Assembly: GCA_049324575.1 (NCBI GenBank)
Contig: JBMONI010000014.1
Coordinates: forward strand, 1 to 14,995
Direction: 5' to 3'
DNA from: JBMONI01 sp049324575
GTDB lineage: Bacteria; Omnitrophota; Omnitrophia; Omnitrophales; Aquincolibacteriaceae
Length of the DNA: 14,995 nt
Every line of letters starts with the position of its first letter. Position 1 is the stretch's first letter. The translations under genes were made by a program, and so were the position numbers. A model generated the notes under the pieces. The model ran no database searches, was not told the origin of the DNA, and was given only the letters and a program-made list of their open reading frames with translations. Below are positions 1 to 8,266 of this stretch, in pieces.

Positions 1-3000
1 AACGATCGGTGTGAACTGGGCGGACATGGAACGGATGACGAAGGAAGGCATGAACTGGGCTGATCTCGAGGCGTTGAGTAAAGAGGGGATCAACTGGGCG
101 GACCTTGAGGCGTTGAGCAAGACGGGTCTTAACTGGTCAGATCTTCAGGTGATGACAACGATCGGTGTGAACTGGGCGGACATGGAACGGATGACGAAGG
201 AAGGCCTGAACTGGGCGGATCTTGAGGCGTTGAGCAAAGAAGGGGTCAACTGGTCAGATCTTCAGGTGATGACAACGATCGGTGTGAATTGGGCGGACAT
301 GGAACGGATGTCGAAGGAAGGCATGAACTGGGCGGACCTTGAAGCGTTGAGCAAGACGGGTCTTAACTGGTCAGATCTTCAGGGGATGACAACGATCGGT
401 GTGAACTGGGCGGACATGGAACGGATGTCGAAGGAGGGGCTGAACTGGGCGGATCTTGAGGCGTTGAGCAAGACGGGTCTTAACTGGTCGAACCTTGAAG
501 TGATGACAACGATCGGCGTGAACTGGGCGGATCTTGAGGCCTTGAGCAAAGAAGGGATGAACTGGGCCGATTGGGCGGTGATGTCAAGAATGGGTTTGAA
601 TTGGAACGATTTAGAACGATTTTCAGCGGCCGGTATCAATTGGCAGGATATAGCCCAAATGTCCACTTTAGGGGTCAATTGGGGTGATCTTGAGCGTTTG
701 TCCAAAATAGGGATCAATTGGGAAGATATTGGGAGCATGTCAACCGTGGGGATCAATTGGCAGGATTGGAATGTCGTTTCAACGGCATCCATCAACTGGC
801 TTGGCGTCCAGGACATTGCGGCGGCCGGTGTGAATTGGATAGGGATCGAACAAATGGCCGCGGCGGGCGTGAATTGGCTGAATATTTCCGATCTCTCCGC
901 ATCGGGAGTCAATTGGGACGGGATCAGCGAGCTTTCCGGAGCCGGGGTGAATTGGACTGATATCCATGTGCTGAGCCGGGCCGGTATAAATTGGAGCGAT
1001 ATCGATTCTCTCTCGACGGCCGGGATTAATTGGCAAGAATGGGCGGTTATCGCTGAGGCGGATATCAATTGGAATGACATGAGCCGCTTGACGCGAGTGG
1101 GGGTGAATTGGAGCGATTTCCAGGCGCTGACCGTGGCTGGAATCAACTGGGACACGATTGAGGCGGTTTCTGCCGCTGGGATCAATTGGTCGGACCTGAC
1201 CGCTCTATCGCGTAGCGGTATTAATTGGGCTGATCTGACGGTCCTGAGCGAGTCTGGGATGAATTGGGATGAATTTGAAATCATTACAGAAGCAGGCGTC
1301 AATTGGGCGGATATTGCCAGTTTAAGCCAGGAGGGAGTGAATTGGGCCGATCTGGAGGTATTGAGTAAAGAAGGCTTGAACTGGGCGGATCTCGAAGCTA
1401 TGAGCAAGGCCGGGCTCAACTGGCAGGATCTCCAAGCATTAACCCTTGCGGGAATTAATTGGAATGATCTGAATAAGTTTTCCAGAACAGGGATCAATTG
1501 GGATGATATCGAAGGTCTGAGTAAAGCCATGATGAATTGGGAAGGATTGCGGGCTTTGGCTGGAGCAGGAGTAAACTGGAACGATATTCGGACGCTGAGT
1601 GAGGCGGGAGTGAATTGGGGTGACCTTCAGACCATGACAGAACTTGGGGTCAATTGGAGCGACTTAGAGGCTTTGACCTCAGCCGGAGTCAATTGGGCGG
1701 ATATGCGGGTGCTTTTCTCTTCCGGGATGAATTGGGAAGGGCTCGTTGAATTTTCAGAAACGGCTGTCAACTGGGCTGGCATTCAAGCGATGTCTCAAGG
1801 GGGCGTTAATTGGGGCTCCATTGCGGAACTGTCATTAGCAGGCATCAATTGGCTTGACGTTGATGCGCTGTCGCGATCGAATGTGAATTGGCTGGATTGG
1901 GGTGCGCTCAGTCAGGCGGGCATCAACTGGAGCGATCTAAAGGTCCTTTCCGAAGCTCAAATGAACTGGGAAGGGCTTAATGAACTCTCCAACGCTGCGG
2001 TGAATTGGCAGAATGTTTCCGACCTGGCTGGAGCGGGTGTGAATTGGGATAGTTTTTCCGAATTGACATCAGCCGGAGTGAATTGGAGTGGGGTAACGGC
2101 AATTGCGGCAGCCGGGGTCAATTGGAATGATATCCGCGAGCTAAGTGAGGGGGGCATTAACTGGCAAGATCTTCGAGTTTTGTCGGAATCCGACGTGAAT
2201 TGGACCGGCATCAGCGATCTTGCAGCCTCGCAGGTCAACTGGCTCAATATTTCCGAACTGACCGATGCAGGGGTCAACTGGGATAATCTATCTGATCTGG
2301 CTGCGGCTGGAGTGAACTGGGATGGTATTGGCGATATGTCGGCGGCTGGCGTGAACTGGACGGATATACGTCGCTTAAGTGATGCGGGAATCAATTGGAA
2401 TGATCTGGAGATCTTATCGACTTCGACAATTAATTGGCAAGGTATGAATGCTCTCACGGGCGCTAATATCAATTGGCAAAACCTATCGGATCTGACCGAT
2501 GCCGGGGTCAATTGGGAAAATCTTTCGGATCTGTCTTCTGCCGGGGTCAATTGGACGGGGATGGGAGAGATGACCGGGAAAGGCGTGAATTGGTCGGATA
2601 TTAAGGTGTTGAGCCAAGCCGGCGTGAATTGGGGAGATCTACGGGCATTTTCCGAAACCGGGATCAATTGGGCCGATCTTGAAGCGCTGACCCGAAGCGG
2701 GATTAACTGGAGCGATCTCAATAGTCTAAGCACGGCTGCTATTAATTGGACGGATTTCACGGTGCTTAGTACCCTTGGGATGAATTGGACCGACTTCCAG
2801 ACATTGAGTACATTGGGCGTGAACTGGGCCGATCTGAGTCGTTTGACGCAAGAAGGGGTCAATTGGCAGGATCTCGAAGCCCTTTCGCGAACAGGGGTCA
2901 ACTGGAGTGATATCCAGGCGCTAACGCTTCAAGGTATAAACTGGGCGGATATGGAACGGATGACGAAAGAGGGTATGAACTGGGCCGATCTCGAAGCCTG

Positions 3001-6000
3001 GAGCAAAAGCGGTTTAAATTGGGACGACCTTCGGGCTTTGAGCGAAGCGGGGCTCAATTGGGACGATTTTTCGACGATGACACGGATCGGTGTTAATTGG
3101 GATGAGTTCAAGCGACTTTCTGAGACCGGGATCAATTGGGAGCAGCTCGAAGAGATGACCAAAGCGGGGGTCAATTGGGGCGCGATCAGTTCACTTGCCG
3201 GAGCGAGGGTGAACTGGTCCAACATTTCGGAAATGGCGGCTGCTCAAGTTAACTGGCTCAACATGTCGGATCTTTCTTCGGCCGGCGTCAATTGGTTCGG
3301 TATAAGTGCGATGGGCGGTGCGGGTGTTAACTGGACGGATATTCGAGTGATGTCTGAAGCAGGGGTTAATTGGACGGAGGTGCGGGTCCTTTCGGAAACG
3401 GGGATCAATTGGGGAGACATCGAATCTTTGAGCATGGCGGGTGTGAATTGGGAGGATTTGGTGGCGTTCTCGACTTTGGGGATCAACTGGAGTGATTTCG
3501 AAAGACTGTCCAAAGAAGGGATCAACTGGGCAGATTTTGAGAATCTTTCTAAGAAGGGGGTGAACTGGGCGGATCTGGAAACGATGGCTTCGGCAAGGGT
3601 CAACTGGTCTGATTTGGAGGTTCTGAGCAAGATCGGTATGAACTGGAGTGATATTAATGCATTATCCCAAACGGGGGTCAATTGGGAAGATCTAGCTGTG
3701 ATGTCGGCGCGCGGTGTGAATTGGACCGATCTTGAAGCTTTGAGCAAAACCGGGCTGAATTGGGCGGATCTTGAAGCCATGACCCTAGCGGGCGTCAATT
3801 GGACGGATATGAATCTTTTAAGCACGGCGCTCGTTAATTGGAGCGAGATCCGGCATCTATCTGAGATCGGGATCAATTGGGAGGACTTGGGGGCACTGAC
3901 GGCGGCAGGTGTGAACTGGATGGATTTGAATGCCTGGACGGAAGCGGGCATTAATTGGGCGGATCTTGAGGCGTTAAGTAAAACCGGGCTGAATTGGTCT
4001 GATCTTGGCCGCATGAGTCTAGCGGGGGTGAATTGGGAAGATTGGGCGTCGCTTTCAGAGGCGGGGGTCAACTGGAATGATTTGCGCCTTATGTCCGAAG
4101 GCGGGATCAACTGGCTGGATCTTGCGGTTATGGCTTCGGGAGGGGTGAATTGGCTGGGCATTTCTGAACTTGCTTCAGGAAATGTGAACTGGGATGCGAT
4201 CGCAGAACTTGCCAGCGGACAAGTGAATTGGGACGCGATCGCAGAACTTGCGAACGGGGAAGTGAATTGGAATGCGATTGCAGAGCTTGCCAGCGGACAA
4301 GTCAATTGGGACGAGATCGCTGTGATGGCCGATGCCGGGATCAATTGGCACGATCTGAACGCGCTGACTTCCGCGCGCGTGAATTGGAGCGATGTCCAGG
4401 TGCTTAGTGGTATGGGGATCAATTGGGACGATTTTCGGACGCTTAGTGTCACGGGGCTCAACTGGCAAGATTTCAAGACGATGAGTGAGATCGGGATCAA
4501 TTGGGCAGATCTTAACGTCCTCTCGACCGCGGCCATTAATTGGGGTGACCTTAATGCGATCACGAGCGCCGGCGTTAACTGGGCGGATCTCGGAGTGCTG
4601 AGCGAAAGTGGATTGAATTGGGAAGATTTTACCGCTTTGAGCAGGGCCGGCGTGAATTGGGCGGATCTTCGCATCCTCTCCTCAGCGGCGATCAACTGGA
4701 GTGATATCGAGGCTTTCTCGAAGACCGGGATCAACTGGGCCGATTTGCGGAGACTTAGCGTTGCGGGCCTTAACTGGAATGACCTTGAAGTGATGACCCG
4801 GGCCGGGCTGAACTGGGGGATTCTTGAGGATATGACTGCCGCGGGGATTAATTGGGACGACATCGCGGCCATGGCTTCGGAGGGAGTGAATTGGCAGGAG
4901 ATCGCTGTCATTACGGGAGCAAGGATCAATTGGCAGGATCTGAACGTTCTTTCGGAAGCGGGGATCAACTGGGCGGATCTTCATGTGATCTCTTCGGCGG
5001 ATATCAACTGGGCGGATATGGCGCTTCTCTCACAGAGTTCCGTTAACTGGTCGGATATCAAAACACTGAGCACGTTCGGGATCAACTGGGACGATATTCA
5101 TGCCCTCAGCCTTGCCGGCGTGAACTGGGGGGATGTGAGCGCTTTGTCAAGGACCGGGATCAATTGGGGCGACTTGAGTGCTCTCTCTGAGGCGGGGGTG
5201 AACTGGGCCGATCTGGAGATCTTAAGTACCCGTGCCATCAATTGGGAAGATATCAGCACGATGACCCAGCGGGGGATCAATTGGAGCGATTATTCCGTTT
5301 TGACGAACGCGAATGTCAATTGGTCCGACTTGGTTGCTCTCAGCAAATCGGGGGTGAATTGGGGCGATCTAGCTGTGCTTTCAGAAGCCTCGATCAACTG
5401 GAGCGATCTGAATATCGTTACGAGCTCGAACGTGAATTGGGCCGATCTGGCCGCAATGGCCAACGCATCCGTGAATTGGGCGGATATCGAAGCGATCAGT
5501 AAGACCGGGGTGAATTGGTCGGATCTCCAAGCCATGAGCGAGGCCGGCACAAATTGGCTCGATATTATGTCAATGACCGAAGCGGGGGTCAATTGGACGG
5601 ATATCGGCAGGATTTCGCTAAGTGGTATTGATTGGGATGATATCCAAACGCTTTCGGTGGCCGGGATCAATTGGGAGGATCTCCAAGAGCTTTCGACCAG
5701 CGCTGTGAATTGGAGCGATGTTGCGCAAATGACCTATGGCGGCGTCAATTGGGATGAAATCGCCTCGATGTCAGCAGCCGGTGTGAACTGGGTGGCTGTT
5801 GCGGATCTTGCTTCCGGAGGTGTCAACTGGGATGGGGTCGCTGCCTTGGCTTCCGGAGAGATCAACTGGGATGCCATCGCAAGTCTTGCTGACGGCGGGG
5901 TTAATTGGGAGGCTATCGCGGATCTGGCTAGCGGAAAGGTCAATTGGGATGCTATCGCCGAACTTGCTGACGGGCAAGTAAACTGGGACGCAATCGCGCT

Positions 6001-6826
6001 CATGGCAGATGCTGGCGTCAATTGGCAGGATATCAATACGATGTCCCGCGCCAATATTTCCTGGTCAGGGATCCAGGCGCTGTCGGTGGCAGGGATCGAT
6101 TGGGACGATATTGAGACCATGTCCAAAGCTGGCATTAATTGGATGGATATTGCTCAAATGTCGGAAGCGGGTGTGAACTGGAGCGATCTTCAGAAAATGA
6201 GCGAAGCGGGGGTGAACTGGGGCGATCTTGCGGTTATGACGGGTTCGAGCATTGGTTACACGAATTTAGCAGGCCAGACCCAGGCGGGGATCAATTGGCA
6301 AGGGGTTGCCGTCATGAGCGGAGCCGGCGTCCAATGGAACCAGATGGCCATTTTCAGCGGAAGGGTCAGCGCTTTGCTTTCGACCGTTTCGGATATTGAA
6401 TCAACGACCTTCAGCATTTTGGATGTTGTCGAGGATCTTGAAGAACGGCTTGGGGGCGAAGGCGGCGGGGAAAGCATTTTTAGTAAAGTCACTTCGCTTC
6501 AAGACCTACTCAGTCAGGTCCAGGATACCCTGACCTCCGTTTCGGACAATACGGAGGAATCAGCCGAGAAAACGCGAGAAATGGTCAACCATCTCGTGGA
6601 TCTTGCGAACGAAACTTCCAAGGCGTTCGGATTCATCGGGGAGGAGATCAAGAAATTGGCGGAAGGACAGGCGACGGACCTTCGGAATGCGCAAAGTAAG
6701 CTCGAAGAGATCATGGCCTATGTGATCGCGATCAAAGAGGCAACGGATGCTCGTGAGCGTCTGAAGGAAGAACCCGTGGTGACTCAGGCGGTCGTCAAAT
6801 CCTGGTTGGAGATGGTTGAAGAATAA
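1..6826 (+). CDS. Giant 13-residue tandem-repeat protein (5' partial)
   Basis: I do not recognise a named family. The frame is already open at base 2 and the first codons (Thr-Ile-Gly) end a repeat unit, so the true start lies upstream; the GTG at 11 is only an in-repeat Val codon. About 2,274 residues are visible, ending with TAA at 6824-6826. Some 163 units of consensus [VIML]NWxD[LI]xx[LM][ST]xxG run without insertion or deletion to about 6367. The last units decay (NW becomes SW, DW, GY, QW). The final ~150 residues are non-repetitive, with heptad-like helical stretches and a Gly-rich link (LGGEGGGES). No transmembrane helix or sorting motif is visible at the C-terminus; the N-terminus is outside the window. 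Regular spacing with a conserved Trp suggests an elongated repeat-stacked rod or solenoid, perhaps on the cell surface. That role is inference. Antisense frames stay open only because of the periodicity. Confidence 0.9.
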   Translation, partial: TIGVNWADMERMTKEGMNWADLEALSKEGINWADLEALSKTGLNWSDLQVMTTIGVNWADMERMTKEGLNWADLEALSKEGVNWSDLQVMTTIGVNWADMERMSKEGMNWADLEALSKTGLNWSDLQGMTTIGVNWADMERMSKEGLNWADLEALSKTGLNWSNLEVMTTIGVNWADLEALSKEGMNWADWAVMSRMGLNWNDLERFSAAGINWQDIAQMSTLGVNWGDLERLSKIGINWEDIGSMSTVGINWQDWNVVSTASINWLGVQDIAAAGVNWIGIEQMAAAGVNWLNISDLSASGVNWDGISELSGAGVNWTDIHVLSRAGINWSDIDSLSTAGINWQEWAVIAEADINWNDMSRLTRVGVNWSDFQALTVAGINWDTIEAVSAAGINWSDLTALSRSGINWADLTVLSESGMNWDEFEIITEAGVNWADIASLSQEGVNWADLEVLSKEGLNWADLEAMSKAGLNWQDLQALTLAGINWNDLNKFSRTGINWDDIEGLSKAMMNWEGLRALAGAGVNWNDIRTLSEAGVNWGDLQTMTELGVNWSDLEALTSAGVNWADMRVLFSSGMNWEGLVEFSETAVNWAGIQAMSQGGVNWGSIAELSLAGINWLDVDALSRSNVNWLDWGALSQAGINWSDLKVLSEAQMNWEGLNELSNAAVNWQNVSDLAGAGVNWDSFSELTSAGVNWSGVTAIAAAGVNWNDIRELSEGGINWQDLRVLSESDVNWTGISDLAASQVNWLNISELTDAGVNWDNLSDLAAAGVNWDGIGDMSAAGVNWTDIRRLSDAGINWNDLEILSTSTINWQGMNALTGANINWQNLSDLTDAGVNWENLSDLSSAGVNWTGMGEMTGKGVNWSDIKVLSQAGVNWGDLRAFSETGINWADLEALTRSGINWSDLNSLSTAAINWTDFTVLSTLGMNWTDFQTLSTLGVNWADLSRLTQEGVNWQDLEALSRTGVNWSDIQALTLQGINWADMERMTKEGMNWADLEAWSKSGLNWDDLRALSEAGLNWDDFSTMTRIGVNWDEFKRLSETGINWEQLEEMTKAGVNWGAISSLAGARVNWSNISEMAAAQVNWLNMSDLSSAGVNWFGISAMGGAGVNWTDIRVMSEAGVNWTEVRVLSETGINWGDIESLSMAGVNWEDLVAFSTLGINWSDFERLSKEGINWADFENLSKKGVNWADLETMASARVNWSDLEVLSKIGMNWSDINALSQTGVNWEDLAVMSARGVNWTDLEALSKTGLNWADLEAMTLAGVNWTDMNLLSTALVNWSEIRHLSEIGINWEDLGALTAAGVNWMDLNAWTEAGINWADLEALSKTGLNWSDLGRMSLAGVNWEDWASLSEAGVNWNDLRLMSEGGINWLDLAVMASGGVNWLGISELASGNVNWDAIAELASGQVNWDAIAELANGEVNWNAIAELASGQVNWDEIAVMADAGINWHDLNALTSARVNWSDVQVLSGMGINWDDFRTLSVTGLNWQDFKTMSEIGINWADLNVLSTAAINWGDLNAITSAGVNWADLGVLSESGLNWEDFTALSRAGVNWADLRILSSAAINWSDIEAFSKTGINWADLRRLSVAGLNWNDLEVMTRAGLNWGILEDMTAAGINWDDIAAMASEGVNWQEIAVITGARINWQDLNVLSEAGINWADLHVISSADINWADMALLSQSSVNWSDIKTLSTFGINWDDIHALSLAGVNWGDVSALSRTGINWGDLSALSEAGVNWADLEILSTRAINWEDISTMTQRGINWSDYSVLTNANVNWSDLVALSKSGVNWGDLAVLSEASINWSDLNIVTSSNVNWADLAAMANASVNWADIEAISKTGVNWSDLQAMSEAGTNWLDIMSMTEAGVNWTDIGRISLSGIDWDDIQTLSVAGINWEDLQELSTSAVNWSDVAQMTYGGVNWDEIASMSAAGVNWVAVADLASGGVNWDGVAALASGEINWDAIASLADGGVNWEAIADLASGKVNWDAIAELADGQVNWDAIALMADAGVNWQDINTMSRANISWSGIQALSVAGIDWDDIETMSKAGINWMDIAQMSEAGVNWSDLQKMSEAGVNWGDLAVMTGSSIGYTNLAGQTQAGINWQGVAVMSGAGVQWNQMAIFSGRVSALLSTVSDIESTTFSILDVVEDLEERLGGEGGGESIFSKVTSLQDLLSQVQDTLTSVSDNTEESAEKTREMVNHLVDLANETSKAFGFIGEEIKKLAEGQATDLRNAQSKLEEIMAYVIAIKEATDARERLKEEPVVTQAVVKSWLEMVEE
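128..517 (+). repeat. Higher-order 117-bp repeat (three-unit block)
   Basis: Within the 39-bp array, three-unit blocks at 128, 245 and 362 follow each other, with a partial fourth from 479. Each reads xNWSDLQxMTTIG, VNWADMERMxKEG, xNWADLEALSKxG. By hand count neighbouring blocks differ at roughly 9-12 of 117 bases, far fewer than units further right. A four-unit version (156 bp) precedes them from the left edge. This is the signature of recent unequal exchange or slippage. The array probably continues to the left of the window. Confidence 0.85.
4145..4339 (+). repeat. Asp-poor repeat cassette (NWDAIAELA type)
   Basis: Five consecutive units (k106-k110) lack the usual Asp at position 5 and carry Ala at position 10 instead of Ser/Thr, for example VNWDAIAELASGQ. 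Three neighbouring units are very similar, suggesting local duplication. A related run of seven units lies at 5744-6016. In both places the run closes with a unit ending MADAG, after which the Asp-containing type resumes, so the block may have been copied within the gene. Confidence 0.7.
5744..6016 (+). repeat. Asp-poor repeat cassette, second NWDAIAELA-type copy
   Basis: Units k147-k153 again lack Asp at position 5, and most have LA rather than LS at positions 9-10. Their last unit ends MADAG, as does the last unit of the 4145-4339 cassette 43 units earlier, and both are followed by Asp-containing units. Similar but more diverged Gly/Asn cassettes sit at about 791-946, 1727-1843, 1961-2116, 2195-2350, 2429-2584 and 3170-3325. 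Confidence 0.65.
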
Positions 6827-6831
6827 ATGGG

Positions 6832-6902
6832 GTTCTTAGGCTCTATCATAAAAATGCCGATAATTAATAGGCTACTCTATGATGTAGCTATAACCTAGGA
6901 AC
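6832..6902 (+). other. Possible fold in the intergenic gap covering the weak RBS
   Basis: Bases 6832-6840 can pair with 6894-6902 (nine pairs, one of them G-U). Inside, 6870-6875 can pair with 6884-6889 (six pairs, one G-U) around an eight-base loop. The 3' arm of the outer stem contains AGGA at 6897-6900, the only Shine-Dalgarno-like sequence before the ATG at 6915 and about 14 nt from it. No U-tract follows, so this does not look like an intrinsic terminator. I made the pairing by eye and computed no folding energy. The two near-direct repeats at 6841-6850 and 6875-6884 (ctctatcata, ctctatgatg) may instead be protein sites. Confidence 0.3.
6879..6884 (+). promoter_or_regulatory. Candidate -10 element for the downstream operon
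   Basis: TATGAT resembles the sigma-70 -10 consensus and lies in the most AT-rich part of the window, about 31 bases before the ATG at 6915. No convincing -35 hexamer is found at 16-18 bp upstream, although TAATTAAT lies at 6861-6868. An alternative is TATAAC at 6889-6894. The gap is the only place in the window where an operon promoter could sit between genes, but read-through from the giant gene is equally possible. Confidence 0.25.
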
Positions 6903-6914
6903 GGCAAAAGCCTA

Positions 6915-8264
6915 ATGGATCGAAAAAGAATTCTTCAGTTGATAGCGGTTTCCTTTGGCCTCTTGTTTGCGTCCTCTCTGCTTTTTGCCGAAGAGATCGT
7001 CCAGATCAAGGTTCTCGCGGTCAATCCTTCCGACAAAATGCCTCTTGAAACTGAAATAACCTACCCGCTGCCTCCGGAAATAAGTCAGGAAGATATCCTG
7101 GACAATGCTGGGATGGAGACCCGCTTTGAACGTGACAAAGGGGCTTATGTCCTCGTGGCTCAGGTCAATTTGGCTCCGAGCGAGACGAAAACCTTTATGG
7201 TCAAGGTCCGGAACGTTTGGAAGGTGTCCCAAGAGCAGGTCGACCAATTGCGAGGAGGATTGCAGGGGGACCTCAAACATCTCGAAAATACCAAATATTT
7301 CGATTCCGCTAAGCTTTTAGTGGATAAAGCGTTGGCCCAGCTTGATATGATCGAGACCGAGAACGCACAATCCCTCGGGATCCGGCAGCGCATCGAACTC
7401 TTCCGCGCTCATACCAAACAGATGGAAGAACTGAGAAGCGGTGTGCTTTCGATGGATGCTCTCCAGAGGATCGAAGCCCAGAAGGGGGAGGATGTCCCGA
7501 CGGTGAGTTTTGTCGTGACGGCCGAGAATCCTTCAGAACGACCTATGAAAATGAGTGTCCGTGCGGAATTGCCCAGGGATATTAAGCCTGCAGACGTGAT
7601 CGAAAAAGCGGATTTTTTAGTGATGTTCGATGAAGAGAAAGGACGGTATTTCCTCGAACAGCAAAGGGAGTTTGCTCCCAAAGAAGCCAAAAAATTCGAG
7701 GTTAAGCTTCGTGATATCTGGAGGATCCCCGAGGCCGAGCTGAAATATGTCCGGGACCAGGCCGAAAAAGTCGAGATCTATTTCCAAGGGTCCCAGTATG
7801 AAGCTTTTGCTCAGCAGAATATCGGCGTTATTAAAACAACGCTAACCGAGATTGACGGCCTCCAAAAAGAAGTGGCTGACAAAAGCATCGATCAGCGCAT
7901 GCGGGCGCATGTCCTTAATACGCAAAAGCTCAAGATCGCCCAAAAGAAGCTCAAGGAACTTCAAGATATCATGCTGGAGCTTCCTCTCAAAAAGAAGGAG
8001 GATTCGATCTTCCAGAAATTGGAACGCGGGATCAAAGAGATCCAGAAGATTGCCGACGCTTCGAAACTTCTTTCCATGGGCATTGATCCTTCGGTGTCGA
8101 CCACTTGGTGGATCATTTTCGGGATCATGATCTTTTTGGCCTTTTTGGCGATCATTTTCTATGTGACTTGGCTGGGGAAGTTGAGTAAGGACCCGTTCCG
8201 ATCGGCCTCGGGAAAAGTGACCCCAAAAGCGTCTCCGAAGGCGGAGAAACCTAAGAGCGCGTGA
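6915..8264 (+). CDS. Exported single-pass membrane protein with duplicated domain, function unknown
   Basis: 449 residues; I do not recognise a named family. Residues 1-25 form a signal peptide (basic MDRKR, hydrophobic core, cleavage likely after LLFA). Two copies of one domain follow at about 27-113 and 196-281. They share NPS near the start, a PxxI/IKPxD segment, DxxKGxY or DEEKGRY, an APxExKxFxVK strand and an R-N/D-h-W-[KR] end, offset by 167-168 residues. Each is followed by charged helical, probably coiled-coil sequence (about 115-190 and 282-385). A transmembrane helix spans about 398-420 (WWIIFGIMIFLAFLAIIF), then a Lys/Pro-rich tail. Topology should be bulk outside the membrane and tail in the cytoplasm. 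It starts at ATG 6915 with a weak, distant SD. Its TGA overlaps the alpha ATG (TGATG), so it is probably translationally coupled to the ATPase. It is not an a subunit: it has only one internal helix. A role as anchor or stator-like accessory is a guess. Confidence 0.85.
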   Translation: MDRKRILQLIAVSFGLLFASSLLFAEEIVQIKVLAVNPSDKMPLETEITYPLPPEISQEDILDNAGMETRFERDKGAYVLVAQVNLAPSETKTFMVKVRNVWKVSQEQVDQLRGGLQGDLKHLENTKYFDSAKLLVDKALAQLDMIETENAQSLGIRQRIELFRAHTKQMEELRSGVLSMDALQRIEAQKGEDVPTVSFVVTAENPSERPMKMSVRAELPRDIKPADVIEKADFLVMFDEEKGRYFLEQQREFAPKEAKKFEVKLRDIWRIPEAELKYVRDQAEKVEIYFQGSQYEAFAQQNIGVIKTTLTEIDGLQKEVADKSIDQRMRAHVLNTQKLKIAQKKLKELQDIMLELPLKKKEDSIFQKLERGIKEIQKIADASKLLSMGIDPSVSTTWWIIFGIMIFLAFLAIIFYVTWLGKLSKDPFRSASGKVTPKASPKAEKPKSA

Positions 8265-8266
8265 TG
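8262..8266 (+). promoter_or_regulatory. TGATG stop-start overlap (translational coupling)
   Basis: The stop of the membrane-protein gene (TGA 8262-8264) shares its A with the alpha-subunit ATG (8264-8266). Only weak SD-like sequence precedes it (AAGAG near 8253-8257), so re-initiation by ribosomes finishing the upstream gene probably drives alpha synthesis. An in-frame GTG at 8261 would add one residue and is less likely. Confidence 0.6.

Larger units (their letters stand above)
11..6367 (+). repeat. 163 x 39-bp coding tandem repeat (NW repeat)
   Basis: Units begin at 11 + 39k for k = 0 to 162. I checked the register at many points, among them 128, 167, 947, 1727, 2351, 2936, 3326, 4106, 4301, 5822, 5978 and 6329, and all fit exactly. 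Each unit encodes 13 residues with Asn-Trp at positions 2-3, usually Asp at 5, hydrophobic residues at 1, 6 and 9, Ser/Thr at 10 and usually Gly at 13. Most units differ at synonymous sites (aactgg and aattgg both occur), so they are mostly old and kept by selection on the protein. Confidence 0.95.

Noticed and set aside
11..13. GTG as the start codon of the repeat protein
   Set aside because: The frame is open to the left edge and the three preceding codons encode the end of a repeat unit, so this is an internal Val and the gene starts outside the window.
1..560. CRISPR-like array from short direct repeats
   Set aside because: The repeats are contiguous, without spacers, in frame and translated with conserved amino acids.
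379..4968. Long antisense open frames over the repeat (for example 379-1530, 1957-2901, 3244-4968), rich in SQLIPA-like repeats
   Set aside because: They are the reverse complement of the 39-bp units: the Asn-Trp codons read backwards as Gln-Leu/Phe. Periodicity keeps stops away. No independent start signals or recognisable domains.
6827..6914. Intrinsic terminator after the giant gene
   Set aside because: The stem is long-range, not GC-rich, and no T-tract follows it.
6915..8264. The membrane protein as the missing a subunit
   Set aside because: It has a signal peptide and only one further helix, and no Arg-containing multi-helix a-subunit pattern.
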